64,000 nt of DNA from Diospyros lotus (Eukaryota; Streptophyta; Magnoliopsida; Ericales; Ebenaceae), in the NCBI RefSeq assembly GCF_014633365.1, contig NC_068346.1:19241030-19305029 (forward strand). The letters run 5' to 3'. Each line of letters begins with the position of its first letter. The stretch's first letter is position 1. Positions 46,256-58,010 of the stretch are shown here, piece after piece. The position numbers and the translations under genes are program-made. Under the pieces are notes generated by a model that did not search any database, was not told the origin of the DNA, and saw only the letters and a list, made by a program, of their open reading frames with translations.

Positions 46256-47930
46256 TGTAATACCCCAAAAATCTAATGTAGAGGTTGGATATAATGTAAA
46301 GGATGGATGATGTAATAAAGTGTGATTTAATGGAAGTTTTGGATTTACATGCAAATGAAAATGGTTTTAAGGGACTTAAATGCAAAATAAAGGATAACTT
46401 CTCCAAATAATTGTCATGATAAAGGCTTGTTTGAGAAGCCTTGAGTTGGTGAAATTGTATTGGAGGATTTAACTCAAAAGTCTTAAAAATAAGATAACCA
46501 TAATTACTCATATCCCTAAATTCAAAGTAAATAGATTTGGAAGAATCCTATTGGCCCTCTAAAAGATGAAGATAAGATGGGTTGTTTAGAAAGTCACAAA
46601 AGGGGAAAATGGAGGAATTAGATTGGAAGAGTAAAAGCTTCCAAGAGAAGATAGAATCAAATGGTAAGTTTTCAAAGATAGCAATTATGGCTAGGGAAGA
46701 AAATAACAAACCTAAAAGGGATAAGTGCAACCTTGAGCTTGGAGATAAAAGGGCTATAAAAGGGTTGGAGAAGTGGACCCCGTAGAGGAAAAGTAGAAGA
46801 GAAAAGCAAGGGAGAGAAGAATCCAAAGAAAGGAAGCAAAAGAAGCCAAAATAGGAAGACCAGCTTGAGAAAACACCAAAAACAGAGAAGAAACCAAAGA
46901 GGTAACCCACTTTTCTCTTAGTAGGATCGTAGTACACTGAAAGGGGAGTCTATAGGTTCAAACGAAAGTCGAATCGGAGTTAAAATGAAGGAGTTATGGC
47001 TATTTTAAACATTAAAAACAGATTTCGTGAGAACCAGGGGCTCGGCGCATGAGATACACGCGCCTGCCACAGTTGCGTGTGGGAGGGCATGCCCACCCTT
47101 CTTAGGGTGCGTGAGGGAGCGTGGCTAGGCCTTTTGCAATGAAATTTTTATGATATTCTCCTTAAATGATTTCCTACAATCCTATGTGAAAATATTTTAG
47201 TTTGGTGACCCGTACTGTATGAACTGCAGCTTAAAAGGGCTAAATTTCATAAAATCGGTGGTTCAACAAGAAATACAGCAAGTGTGAGTGGTTCTCTACA
47301 TCTTTTGCACTTCATATTGATCATCATTTGATTCATTTGTGTTATATGTGGACATGATCACTTACTTCCTTTGTTTGGCATGAAATTTCACTTATTTCAA
47401 TCACTTCATGGCATGTGGTTGTTGTGGTAAGCTAGTGGCCGCCATGAGTGACTCGCGGAGTCATATATGCGTGTTTGAGGTGAGCATGGCATGCGCGGGG
47501 GTGATTGCAACACCCTGACATGGCTTCCACAAAGGGGGTTTTATTTCTTGCATACTTGCATTTTCATACATGAGCTATTCATTTCTTGAGAACATCTCAC
47601 TTGGATTCTTGTAATCTGACTTGGGTTGATGCCACTGGAATGTTCCGCGTTCCAGGTATGTTTGGTGTGCCAGGGACTAAGGAAGCAAGCGAGGCACACG
47701 GGAAAGAATCAGTGGACATTTAAGCATTATTTTATCATTTTATGTAATTATATTCGGAAGTACTGTATCTATTTGGAGATTTGTACCTCTTTTGTTATGC
47801 TGGACTTACATGTTATTTTAATGGAAGATTTGTGTACATTTAGCTTGCATGGGAACCCTACAAATATTTCGGCAGGTTCGATCCATTATTTTCGCTGCTA
47901 GGGTTTCCTAACGCCTCTTGGACTACTAGG
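46256..47930 (+). mobile_element. LTR-like insertion of TGTAATACCC type (about 1.67 kb)
   Basis: It starts TGTAATACCCC after TAAAT (46251-46255). On the right, CCTAACGCCTCTTGG...GGTG resembles the end of LTR A (CTAACGCCCTTGG...GGTGTTACA), but the last five bases TTACA appear lost and TAAAC follows. It includes a purine-rich middle (46790-46900) and a block with GGGGGTGATTGCAAC. No coding sequence. Confidence 0.6.
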
Positions 47931-48687
47931 TGTAAACCTACCATATTACTTTGGGTTAAGGCAAGGACAATGTCCAACGCCAATGATTCCCAAAGAAAGT
48001 TGCACTTCAAATGTGTAATATTAATTTGATTTAATTTTAACAGTGTGCGTATAATGTATCTTTGAGTTTGGATTGAAGCATAAGCCTAACTTAGAATTTT
48101 CATGCCACGTATGGAGATTGCTAAACCTAGAAATATTTTCGTACCCAAGCCCAAATGATTAATCTGTATCTATAAATTCTGTCAATGGAATATAATTCAA
48201 TTTATGGTAATTGCTGAACTTAGAATTTTCATGCCATGTATGGAGATTGCTTAAACAAGAATTATCATTATCTTGAACTAAAATTACTGACAGATCTGGA
48301 AAACTTAATTCAGATGAATATTATTGATCTTTTCTATTAAATTGGGAATTAATTGGTTTTGACACTGAAATTGTTTGACCCAAGCTGCTTAAATTCAGTG
48401 CTTAGGTTTAATTCTGGCCTTTAGATCATCTTAATCACCTCCTAAAACTAAATATTCTGTGATTTTTATTTTCATCCATAAATAATCTCCCTATGAACCG
48501 ACTCGGACTCACCGAAATATAAATTTAAAATTGTACTACACGCACACTCGCACACTGGCGAGTATAATCGCCCTACACTTGTCTTAATAAAAGGATTGAC
48601 GTTTGATAAATTTGGTTATAGTTTTGATGAATAAATGTGCAGGGTAGCATAGCAGTCAAAAACCTAGGAAAAAAAGTATGGAGTAAT

Positions 48688-51600
48688 TGATATGCCACAG
48701 TACAAAAAGAAAAAAGAAAAAATAAATAAATAAACCCAAATGGACAAAACGAGAGGAAGGCATGCAAAATCCTGATGACCCAAATGACCCAAAAAGACCC
48801 TCGACTGTGGGCTTAGCACGCGATCCCCAAAGGACCATAGCTAAGACCACGACTCGCGACAGTAGGAAAGGCACAACATGCGATCATAGGAAGGGCATGG
48901 CCTACGACCATCGGGATGGCCCGCTACCGTTGACATAGCCTACGGTCGTGGCACTACCCGACTGCGACCATAAAAGACTCACAGGGTGTACTATCCCAAA
49001 TTTTCTAAAGGGCTCAAGAGTAATTTTAACGTGGGCTATAGGTAAAATTATCAAAAGATTAAGGACTTAAGTGTAATTTCTTACAGTTAAAAGTGTCGAA
49101 TCAATTATAGGAAATACCCCAGAGTGTAATTGTCTAAGAAAATAGATATGGTCTCGATGAGCATCCTGAGATAGGATTTATGGTATTAAAAGAAAACGAA
49201 ATTGAGACGATTTTTGATACAGCTAAAATACAACTTTAATTTAGCCTGAAAAAATTGAATCATCGTGAGGGGGTCCCAAAAAAGTTAACAGGGCCCCGAA
49301 GACAGTTAGGCTTTGCATAAAAAATGACCCAGGAAAAGGTTTGGGGTAAAACAAAGGAATCTGCAGTCAAATGCAATTTTGCATAAGTTTCGGGCCTAAG
49401 TATAATTTTTGAATTTTAGCCGAAAAATGGTGAAATGAAATTCAGAGATTGTAGCGTGAAAGATGAAGTCCTAAGGATTGCCGAGGAATTTTTGGGAACT
49501 CAACGGGCTTCATGAAAAGGCTTGAAAGAGACTTAAAAAATTAGGGGGTCAAAGTGCAAAAAATAGAAAGTTGGAGAAGATGAAGCAGCCATGGCCAACG
49601 ACCATCACTGCCATCATTGGCCAATCGCTAGCCAGCATTGTTTTGCCCATCTAAGGACTCTATCGTGGGCCCCATGGCATGAGGATTTGATTGGGCAGGG
49701 AATAGGGTCACAAATGACCCCGCACGACAACGATTTGACAAAAAATTGTGGTTATAGCCTAAAGCATTTGGGTTTCGGGGTAGGGGATTCGTGAAGTTTT
49801 GTCACAATTTGAGACAAGGAAGGGCCTTACCGAGCACTAATGGCTTAGATTTGACAAGTTATGGCATGATTTAAGCTTCAAAATCGATATAAATAAGGGT
49901 TTTGGTAATGGCTAAATACATAAAAAATTTAGTTTCAAATTTCTCTCGTTTGGTAGTGAATCAAGAGTCTTAAGTAAGGGGATTTTGGTCTCGAGGGTGT
50001 GAGGGTTATTTCTGGAGAATTTGAGAAAGTTTCGAAGTGTTTTGAGGGGTATTCGAGGGTGGCCGGAGATGCGAGGCGATGACTGTGGCCTGTCTGATTT
50101 TTAGTATTTTGGAGTGCTTTCGGTTGTTGATTCAGGCCGAGAAGGGTTCCATTAGGATCGATTGGGGGTGGGCTATCGTCTGGTGCAAAAGAATCCGAGT
50201 GTTGGTGATCGTCGATGACCGAAAAATTGAAGAAGATGACTGGCGCCTAGCAGACACACACTAGCGAGCCTTCCAAATCATGCGTCAGCGCGTGGGGGCT
50301 CGTGCTAGGTCAAAATTTTCCATTTTTTTTATTATTGTTAGAATTTAATTTTAGGATTTATGGTGTAGAAAAATTTAGAAAAATTCCCTAGTAGGTATTT
50401 ATTTTGAAACTTTGGAGAAGAAAATGAGAGAAAATATATATATATGTGAGAAAATCATGATAAATGGATGTTTGAAAACCTTGGACAAATGTGATGTCTA
50501 AGAGTCATTAAGGTGCCAAGATTGGGTCGAAAGCGTCATTGCTAGATCTTAAACACACAAATCAAGGTCAACCCGAATTTTGAGGTTTCGTTGATAATTT
50601 TTTGTAAAAGGTAAGTGGTACTACTCAACTGAATTTAGTTTATGAAAAGGGCCTACAAGTGGTTCAACCCAAAACCCAGATTTATGTAAATAGTTTTATC
50701 ATGTTGTCATACCTTGTTGTGAATACGTCATGTAGATTGCATTTACATGCTATGATGAAATATGCATACATTCACGATGGAATTTACGGTCATACGATGC
50801 ATGGGTTTGGGATTAGGGACTGGCGCCGTTGCTTTGCCAAGGATGCACCCATACACCTAGGTCTGGCAAGGAGATTATAAAAATGTCGGGTAATAGTAAG
50901 GTGCGATCGGCCCAAACATAAGAGAAATGATGATATGTGCATTGCATTCGTACACGTGCATTAAATGATGTACTCTTACTTATATGATTTAGCATCTAAC
51001 TTGAGCTTTACCCTTGAAATATTCAAACGTTCCAAATGGAGATTGTAGCGAAAACAAGGATGAATGAGGCATGAAATGGTACTTAGCAAAGTGCATGATG
51101 AATTGAATGTATGTTATGTAGCCCATGTATTTAAGTTCTGCTACTTCGAATTCTGAACGTGTTGAGGAATGATGATGTATAACCTTATTTATGGTTAATG
51201 AGGATATAAAAATTGATTTATGATTAATGTTAAGATGTTAGGTTCGATTCTAGCTTCTGCATTTGATGTTTTTGATAATTCTCTTTCGAGATAGATGTAT
51301 GAAAATTTTGGGATGGATATGAGGAATGATATGATTTAGCAATAGTTTTGAAGAAAAAAATTATTATCCCAGAATTGTCCTAAGTTATAATACGCCCAAG
51401 AAAGTGGGATGTTACATAGGGCCAAGGGCTCGTGACCCCTCCATCCATTTCGGTACGCAAGAAGATTCGATGCACCGCATAAATTGGATTATTCTGACAA
51501 TTGAAAATCTTTCTAGAAAAAGAATAGACAGTCATTCATAAGAAATTTATCTTAAAAAGATCAAGATAAACATCATCTATAAAAGATAGATGTTATACAT

Positions 51601-51917
51601 AGCAATCTTAGTCCCAAACGGACTAAGAATAATTAAGATAAATATTATCTACAAGAATCATAATTTTAGGCCACTTTGGAATATTTCTTATTTCTCTATA
51701 AATAAACAGACACTCATTCCAGAAAATATACGTCTCTGATGCTATTGTAAATACTACTTCCAGGTTTTCATGATTTTCAATGTCTGACTTAAACATCAGA
51801 GTATTTGCGCGGAAACCCTCTTGTGCCCTCTAACTGTTTTTTTCATTGCAAATTCAAGCGGTTTGACGATGATGTTTCTCAATCAAATAAATTTATTATT
51901 ATATCTTGACAACAACA
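48688..51917 (+). mobile_element. Tat-type 3' LTR (net about 795 bp), split by a solo LTR
   Basis: It starts TGATATGCCACAG after a purine tract (48669-48687) and ends CTTGACAACAACA, comparable with Tat2 and Tat3 ends GGCAACAACA. The stretch 48790-48980 has many CGACCAT/ATGGTCG-like inverted words. A TATA-like CTCTATAAATAAAC lies near 51695-51708, and GACTTAAACATCAGAGTATT near 51786 matches the Tat3 LTR word AACTTAAGCATCGGAGGGTT. Confidence 0.78.
48987..51416 (+). mobile_element. Solo LTR of family A (2430 bp), TSD CAGGG/TAGGG
   Basis: It runs from TGTACTATCCC to GGGATGTTACA; flanks CAGGG (48982-48986) and TAGGG (51417-51421) differ at one base. Its length is within one base of LTR A (2431 bp net), and it shares the TAAGAAAATAGATATG block and the CTAGCTTCTGCATTT word near the end. 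It has no coding sequence. Confidence 0.85.
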
Positions 51918-52341
51918 ATACCTTTAATTTAGCATGATTATAAGATGATATTTATGGATTGATGTATATTTGATCAGCATGACTTTAGGGATAGCAGATT
52001 TTGGGGCATTAATTAATTGTGTTTTTTGTATATATGAAATCCATTGTATTGTACGTGTACATATACATATATGTATATATAAATAATTACTAATTAATGT
52101 GTGTACGTAGATGATGATGAACCAATACAATAGACAAAATGTAAACTTTGCATTCAACATTCAAAGGGGAAGTTGCCTTTTGTTTGATTTTCCATAGCCA
52201 TTATCTCGCAGACCATCACATAGAATAATAATTCACTTCATGATCTCTTTGCTAGTGGAACCACCACGTACCACTGTAGATAGGGTTGGTTGGCTTTGAC
52301 TACACCGCCATGTCACGATATATCTATTTAGAAAGTAAAAA

Positions 52342-52366
52342 GGGGGGGGGGGGGGGGGGGGGGGGG
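52342..52366. repeat. G homopolymer, 25 nt
   Basis: Unbroken G run after GAAAGTAAAAA. It is either a true mononucleotide repeat or a sequencing/assembly length estimate. Confidence 0.9.
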
Positions 52367-52963
52367 AGCAAATCTCTCTCTTCTTATTGAGTTCGTTTTT
52401 ATGGTTATTATTTATTTTATTTTCCTACTAATTTTGGGCAATTACTACATATTTTGAGTTTCCCTTTACTATTTCAAAACAGTTCCCTTTATTATATTTA
52501 ATGTTTTAGATAACGAAAAGTCCTATTGTAATGATAAAAATATAAATTTTGAGTTTTAGATAAAGATAAGTCCTACAATATTTTATATTTTGAGTTTCTT
52601 TTTGTCGTATTTTTAATTTTTCTTTTATTTTTTTGGAACAAAAATATATATAAAGAATATAAAAAGAGGCCTCAATACGCCAAATTTAGCGATTGCTTAA
52701 AGAGGATAGAATAAAGAATAGATTAAAAGACAAAGTAGGTGATTTGGTGCTTAAAAGTTGTCAGAGTTTATAGATAGTCTTTGGACAAAAAAAAAAAAGG
52801 TGATATTATGAGTGACTTTGCAGGTTTTAAATCAAAAGTTGAATATTTAATTGATTTAGTAAATAATTCCAATTTATTTGAAGTTGTGGATGGTGGATGT
52901 AAGTGTATTGGTCAAACAACATCAAATATCTTTATTAGTGTACTCGTGTTTAATTAATTTGTG

Positions 52964-52964
<1 letters not shown>

Positions 52965-53015
<51 letters not shown>
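52965..53015. repeat. (TA)n then (GATA)n microsatellite
   Basis: A TA run is followed by about nine GATA units, ending at AATTTGTGTG. Confidence 0.95.
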
Positions 53016-53017
<2 letters not shown>

Positions 53018-54237
53018 TTGTGTGATTCAGTCCTGAAAGACCAAGTTTCGCTCCATTGGCACCACCGAATCGATCCCCTAACCGCCGATACTAATATTAG
53101 GGTAATGTCTCATTGGCTGTTGCAAAATGGGGTTGATATTTGACTTGACAAAGCGGGCTGGATCCAATCAAATCTTTGAATTTTCTTGATCTAGGAGGGT
53201 ACGCACTTTGCCTTTCAACTCTTTCTTTTTGGTTTGAATTTTGTTTCCAAAGTCAGCAACCTCTTCTTGATTTGTTCTTATTTTTCAAACAAAAGGGTTA
53301 ATTAAGGCAGTGAGGGACTCTCTTTAAGTGCCCTACAAGTGTTTGCATGGTATTGTTGTGTTGTGTTTTTATCATAGTTGTTGTATTAATTGGATATACA
53401 TTAATTGTTTGGTGCCTTAATTTATTGTTGCTTTACCATATAGTTCTAACCCTAATATTAAAAATGAATAATAAGTGATTGGTTAATCTTTATTATTGTG
53501 TCGTAGATTTGTAAAATGAATAAAAAAAATAAAGTACTAAATAACTATATTAGAAATTAGCATAATTATGAAGAGGGATAATTGTTATAAAAGTTAATAC
53601 TCTATTAATGATTGTGGGTCTTGTTGAAAGTTACTTGTGTTTTTTATAAAAAGACAACAGATCTATTATTTAATTTTGCTTGAAAGCAGTTTAACCTGTT
53701 TTTTTTTTTTTTTTGAAGAAACAACCATGCTTTAAAAGCACAACTATTCTTCACCAAATGATTTTTTTTGTTTAAAAAAAAAACAAATAGCAAAACTGTT
53801 ATACTTAAAAAACACTGCATTACCAAATAGAGACTAAAAGTCTCTCCTACCCACTTAGACGTTGACAAGGCACGTGATGGACTAGTTTAAGACTATTCAA
53901 ACTTCACACGAAGGGGATATCATCCATCACATACAATCTATATATGTTGGGTCATTAATAGTTGCATCATGAGCCTTTTCACCTTTAATTTAAATCCTAC
54001 AACTTTACATAGTGCGGTATCTCCCAAGCCAAACAAGTCTCAAAGAATTAGAAACAATGGGACTGACTACCCACATTACCCTAGGCAACAAGAAGCCCCG
54101 AACAACCAAATACTAGCAAATTAATTAAAAAAGTTACCAATGAGAAGACCACCTTATGAAACTACTTTAAGAGATAATCGGGATAATCTACTTTAAGAGA
54201 GTTGTTTACTACTTTGTTTTGGGGAAAGAAAGCTTCT

Positions 54238-54260
54238 AGGAGGAGGAGGAGGAGGAGGAG
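54238..54260. repeat. (AGG)n microsatellite
   Basis: About seven to eight AGG units, read on the minus strand as a run of leucine codons in a spurious frame. Confidence 0.9.
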
Positions 54261-55504
54261 ACATAACAGGGTTTCAAATAATGGCACATTATTTTCAGAG
54301 GAAGTGAAGCAAGTTATGGCATATCGTCTTGTCCAAGTATGTCTATGACGCGGGGGGTTGTGCTCAACTACAGGTTTCCAGCCCATTCATGGTCTAGCAC
54401 ATTCTAAGCCGACTCGTGCAGCGCATGCATGGTGCAGCAGACTGCAATAAAGCCCTTTTGCAGGATGCTTCTTCAACCTAGGGAACCTCGTAAAACAAAA
54501 CAAAACAATTTTTTTCTTATTTTTTTTAAAAAAAAGTATATAATTTCTTAAAAAAATTTTATAAAGCAAACCAAAATCAATTGGTTGTGGCCCCACCCAA
54601 GACAAATTCAACAGATCGTGTTGGGTCAAACCCCTTCAACACCCAACGTGCCCCATTTGACATCTTTAGGCTCATCCACCAATGGGTTGTAATTAATTGG
54701 AAGTTAATTATTATACTGTGTTTAATTTTTATTTTTAAATTTGAAAAAATAAAGTAACGACGATGAAAATTGAATGGTGCTAATTGTCTCTTTATTGTAA
54801 GTAGACTAGAGGTAGGACGCTTCGAGTCTTTCAAGTATCAATTGAGTACTGTAGTCCAATTATAAAAGAAATTAAGTTGTCTAAAGTTGTGCCAAGGAAG
54901 TATGGTACTTTGATTATACAATCTCAAGGAAATACAAAATATATATATATATTATATAAATGCACACAATGTGTAGAAGGAATTGTACTAGGAGCGATCT
55001 CTGTCAAATATCTATTATTTTACAAAGGAATCGATGTTTTCTTAATCGAATCCATCAACCTACAATAGACTTGACCTTATACCTAAAAATCCAACCTGTT
55101 CCGTATGTAGCATGCCTTGATTGTGATTGGCAACAATGGATTGTTGGAAATATTTTGTGTGGGCTCCATTAATTGCTAATGATTTTATTTTGTAAAAAAT
55201 AATCTAACAATATGGATAATTATTTAAGAAACGTGAACTATGTTTCATTATTAATGGTAGTCTAACTAATTATTAGTGAGATATAGACATCGATTTTTTA
55301 GATTTAAGTGTGGCATTAAGGAAAAGTGTAGTCATTATCTCATTAACTCATAATAGGAGGTTATTAAATAAATATTTTATTTATAATTAGATCCTCTTCT
55401 CACTATTTTAAATAATAAGTTTGGTGATATATCCGGGAAGGCAAAACAGATATATGATCAAGTGTGGGCCCCAATTTCGATGGGATAAAGCGAAGGCAAG
55501 GGAT

Positions 55505-55760
55505 CGAGGAAAACCCACTTGGCTACCGAGTGGGTGCCCACTCAGTTGGATCGAGTGGACAGCCCCACTCGGCATAACTAAGTGGAGGGCCACTCGGTTA
55601 TGCTGAGTGGCTAAAACCCCCTACTCAGCACTTGGTTGTGCCGAGTGACCCCACTCGGCTAGGCCTAGAGATCCCACTCGGGGAGCAACCGAGTGGGGGG
55701 TCACTCGGCCATGCCGAGTGACCCTTAGGGATTGGCGATCCAATCGAGTGACCCCTTTCT
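55505..55760. repeat. Cluster of ACTCGG/CCGAGT inverted words
   Basis: Words such as CACTCGGCATAACTAAGTGG, CACTCGGTTATGCTGAGTGG and CACTCGGCCATGCCGAGTGA are imperfect palindromes about 20 bp long, repeated upstream of the TATA-like box. Similar words occur singly in the Tat2 LTRs (13960-13985, 26102-26127). Confidence 0.8.
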
Positions 55761-56024
55761 CGCCAACTGAATGACCTCCGGAATCTTCGGAACGGGCCAC
55801 GAAATCTCTAGAATGGGCCGCAAGATTTCCGCTGAGAATATCGTGACGCCCCTCTCTCTCCTCCACTATAAATATGGGACCCCGCCTTCATCCCGAGGTA
55901 TGCAATTTTGAGTAATGGAAGTACAATTTTCTCATTTTCTCCCGAGATCTAACTTAAGCATCGGAGGGTTTGCGCGAGGACCCCACCCGAGTCCTAACGG
56001 TGCTCTCGTTTTATAGGTCACTCG

Positions 56025-56290
56025 TCACTCTCAGGCCACTCGGTCACCTTGGCCACTCGTCGTCCTCAGGTCACTCGGTCACCTTGGCCACTCGTCATCC
56101 TCAGGTCACTCGGTCACCTTGGCCACTCGTCACTCTCAAGCCACTCGATCAGCAAGGCCACTTGGTCACCTTGTTCACTCTTCACCCTCAGGCCACTCTT
56201 CACCCTCTGGCCACTCGGTCAGCAAGGCCACTCATCACTCTCAATCCACTCGGTTAGCAAGGTCACTCGTCACCCTCAGGTCACTCGGTC
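56025..56290. repeat. 35-bp minisatellite in Tat3 LTR
   Basis: About seven units CACTCGTC-CCTCAGG-TCACTCGGTCACCTTGGC, the complement of the Tat2 unit. It lies downstream of the TATA-like box. Confidence 0.9.
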
Positions 56291-56520
56291 ATTTTAGGTC
56301 ACCAGATCATTTTAGGCCACCAAATCATTTTGGGCCACCAGATCATTTTAGGCCACCAGATCATTAGCCTTATCAGACCATCAACTCTATCGGATTACCA
56401 GATCTAGACCTCTACCAGATCCAGTTGCTTGTCAAGATTCTCATCAATGAAGACACGACTCCCAAGACTCTAGCGTCTGTCCGCAATTAAAAATAGATTG
56501 TTGTATTTTGGCAACAACAA

Positions 56521-56539
56521 TTGGCGCCGTCTGTGGAAA
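56521..56539 (+). other. Primer-binding site of Tat3
   Basis: TTGGCGCCGTCTGTGGAAA lies one base after the LTR end and is the same as that of Tat2. Confidence 0.88.
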
Positions 56540-56565
56540 AGGCAAGATAAAAAGTCAACTTAAGA

Positions 56566-58010
56566 ATGGCAAACACCCGTGGACATCGACGAACTCTCTC
56601 TCAAGGCATTGAAACACGCCCGCCACCACGGAACACTCAACAACAAAGAGCTCCTCCGCCCCCTCATAATGCTCAAACCTAAGGAGTTGACCGCTCCATT
56701 TCTCGAAACCACAGATAGGGAACCAACCAGTCCCACCTCCACTTAACATTGGCTAAGGATCCCTCCCTACTGATCAAGCTGGGACCTCATGACAGCCACC
56801 ACATATGGTCCCGTGGGAAGAGTATGAAGTATTGAGACAGCAACACTTTGAGGGCATGCAGGCACTTCGAGACATGGCTGGCGTACTCCAAAGTATGATG
56901 CCTAGAGGGACGTTGCCTGACACTTTGAAAAAGTTTATCCTGCCTCCTGAGCCTCAGCCCGAGGTGGGGGCTGATTCCTATCAAGAGGCTACCCCTGATT
57001 CTCATTCCCGATCTACTCCTCGATGGGAGGATAGGCCCAAATCACCACTACCAAGAATGAACCCTTATTCCGTGCCCCGAAGAAATGAAAACCCAAGAAT
57101 GGAGAACAAGACCAGAAGCCCTCAAAGGCGGAGGTATCATGAAACAGTGGCCAGTACACCAACAAGACATGACAATCAAACAATAGCTAGTATGCGTGAT
57201 GACATGAAAAGAGTAGTAGAAGAAGTACTCGAGCAAAAAAAGTGAATCCCTGCAACAGAAGAGCACCAGCGTAGAAAATGTCCTTTTACTGCAAATATAT
57301 TGGAGAAGCTTCTGCCCCCAAAATTCAAAATGCCACAAATCACCCTCTACTCAGGAAAAGATGATCCATACGACCATGCCTAGAATTATGAGTCATTAAT
57401 GATATTGCATGGGTGGGACGATGACATAATGTGTCGGGCATTTTCCTTAACACTATCAGGACATGCTCAAACATGGTTTAACAGCCTACTAGAGGCCTCA
57501 ATTTCGTCATTTGGACAGCTCAGAACGAAATTTATCAAGGCCTTTGTAATTAACAGTCGAAGGAGAAAGGACGCCACCTACCTACTCAGCATACGATAAG
57601 GGAATAAAGAATCCTTACGTCAATTTGTGGACAGATTTCGCAACGCTACTCTTGAAGTCCTTGATCTGCCAGCCCAAGTAGCAGTGTTTGCCATGCTTTA
57701 AGGAACACGTCTCCTCTCTCTCCAAGAGTCACTTTCTTGAGACCCTCCAACGTCCCTAGCCGACTTATTTGTTAGAGCGAACCGGTATATCCTCCACGCT
57801 GAAATTATGAGGAATGTGGGGGGAAATGAAGACAAAAGAGGAAGAGAAAGGAACATGAAGGAGAAAAGGAGTCTATGTGGCGACAGGAAAGGATTAGAAG
57901 AGCAGATACACCTAAACCACAGTTTAATCACTATGCTCGACTTTTACAACCACGATCAACTATATTGGCCGTAGTAGAAGGAGAAGGACTCCTTAAACTT
58001 CCCCGTAGAG
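56566..58010 (+). pseudogene. Tat3 gag
   Basis: Gag starts at ATG 56566 (MANTRGHRRTLSQGIETRPP). It has a Pro/Gln-rich N-terminus, LRDMAGVLQSMMPRGTLPDT, PEPQPEVGADSYQEATPDSH, MKRVVEEVLEQKK, and then the capsid with SLMILHGWDDDIMCRAFSLT, WFNSLLEASISSF, FVDRFRNATLEVLDLP and SLADLFVRANRY. Stops occur near 56680, 57243, 57382, 57598, 57700 and 57738, several being G-to-A type (TGG, CAG or CGA context). It packages the element's RNA in functional relatives. Confidence 0.9.

Larger units (their letters stand above)
45345..48687. mobile_element. Unclassified repeat, split by an LTR-like insertion
   Basis: It starts at TGATTAGTGGTC and contains a TATA-like GGACTATAAATAAG (45833-45846), a 12-bp tandem repeat, a three-copy 55-bp repeat and, after the 46256-47930 insertion, a direct repeat ACTTAGAATTTTCATGCCA (48090 and 48220). 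From about 48600 to 48687 the sequence leads to a polypurine tract AAAAAAAGTATGGAGTAAT for the next LTR. I recognise no coding sequence; a degraded LTR and leader is the likeliest nature. Confidence 0.45.
51918..55424. other. AT-rich intergenic stretch with no recognised transposon or gene
   Basis: I find no retroelement domains, LTR ends with duplications or conserved protein in either strand. All open frames are below about 90 residues and low-complexity or unrecognised. It includes a 25-nt G run, (TA)n/(GATA)n, (AGG)n, T and A homopolymers (53700-53715, 53778-53789), and TA runs near 54942-54958. The Tat3 insertion follows at 55425. Confidence 0.6.
55425..56519 (+). mobile_element. Tat3 5' LTR, 1095 bp
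   Basis: It runs from TGATATATCCGGG to GGCAACAACA. It has a cluster of ACTCGG...CCGAGT inverted words (55505-55750), a TATA-like CACTATAAATATGGG (55864-55878), and a 35-bp minisatellite (56025-56290). The last 100 bp match the Tat2 LTR end closely. Confidence 0.92.

Noticed and set aside
54577..54834. 85-residue minus frame in the transposon-free stretch
   Set aside because: No recognisable motif, no supporting intron or promoter signals; length is within chance for AT-rich DNA.
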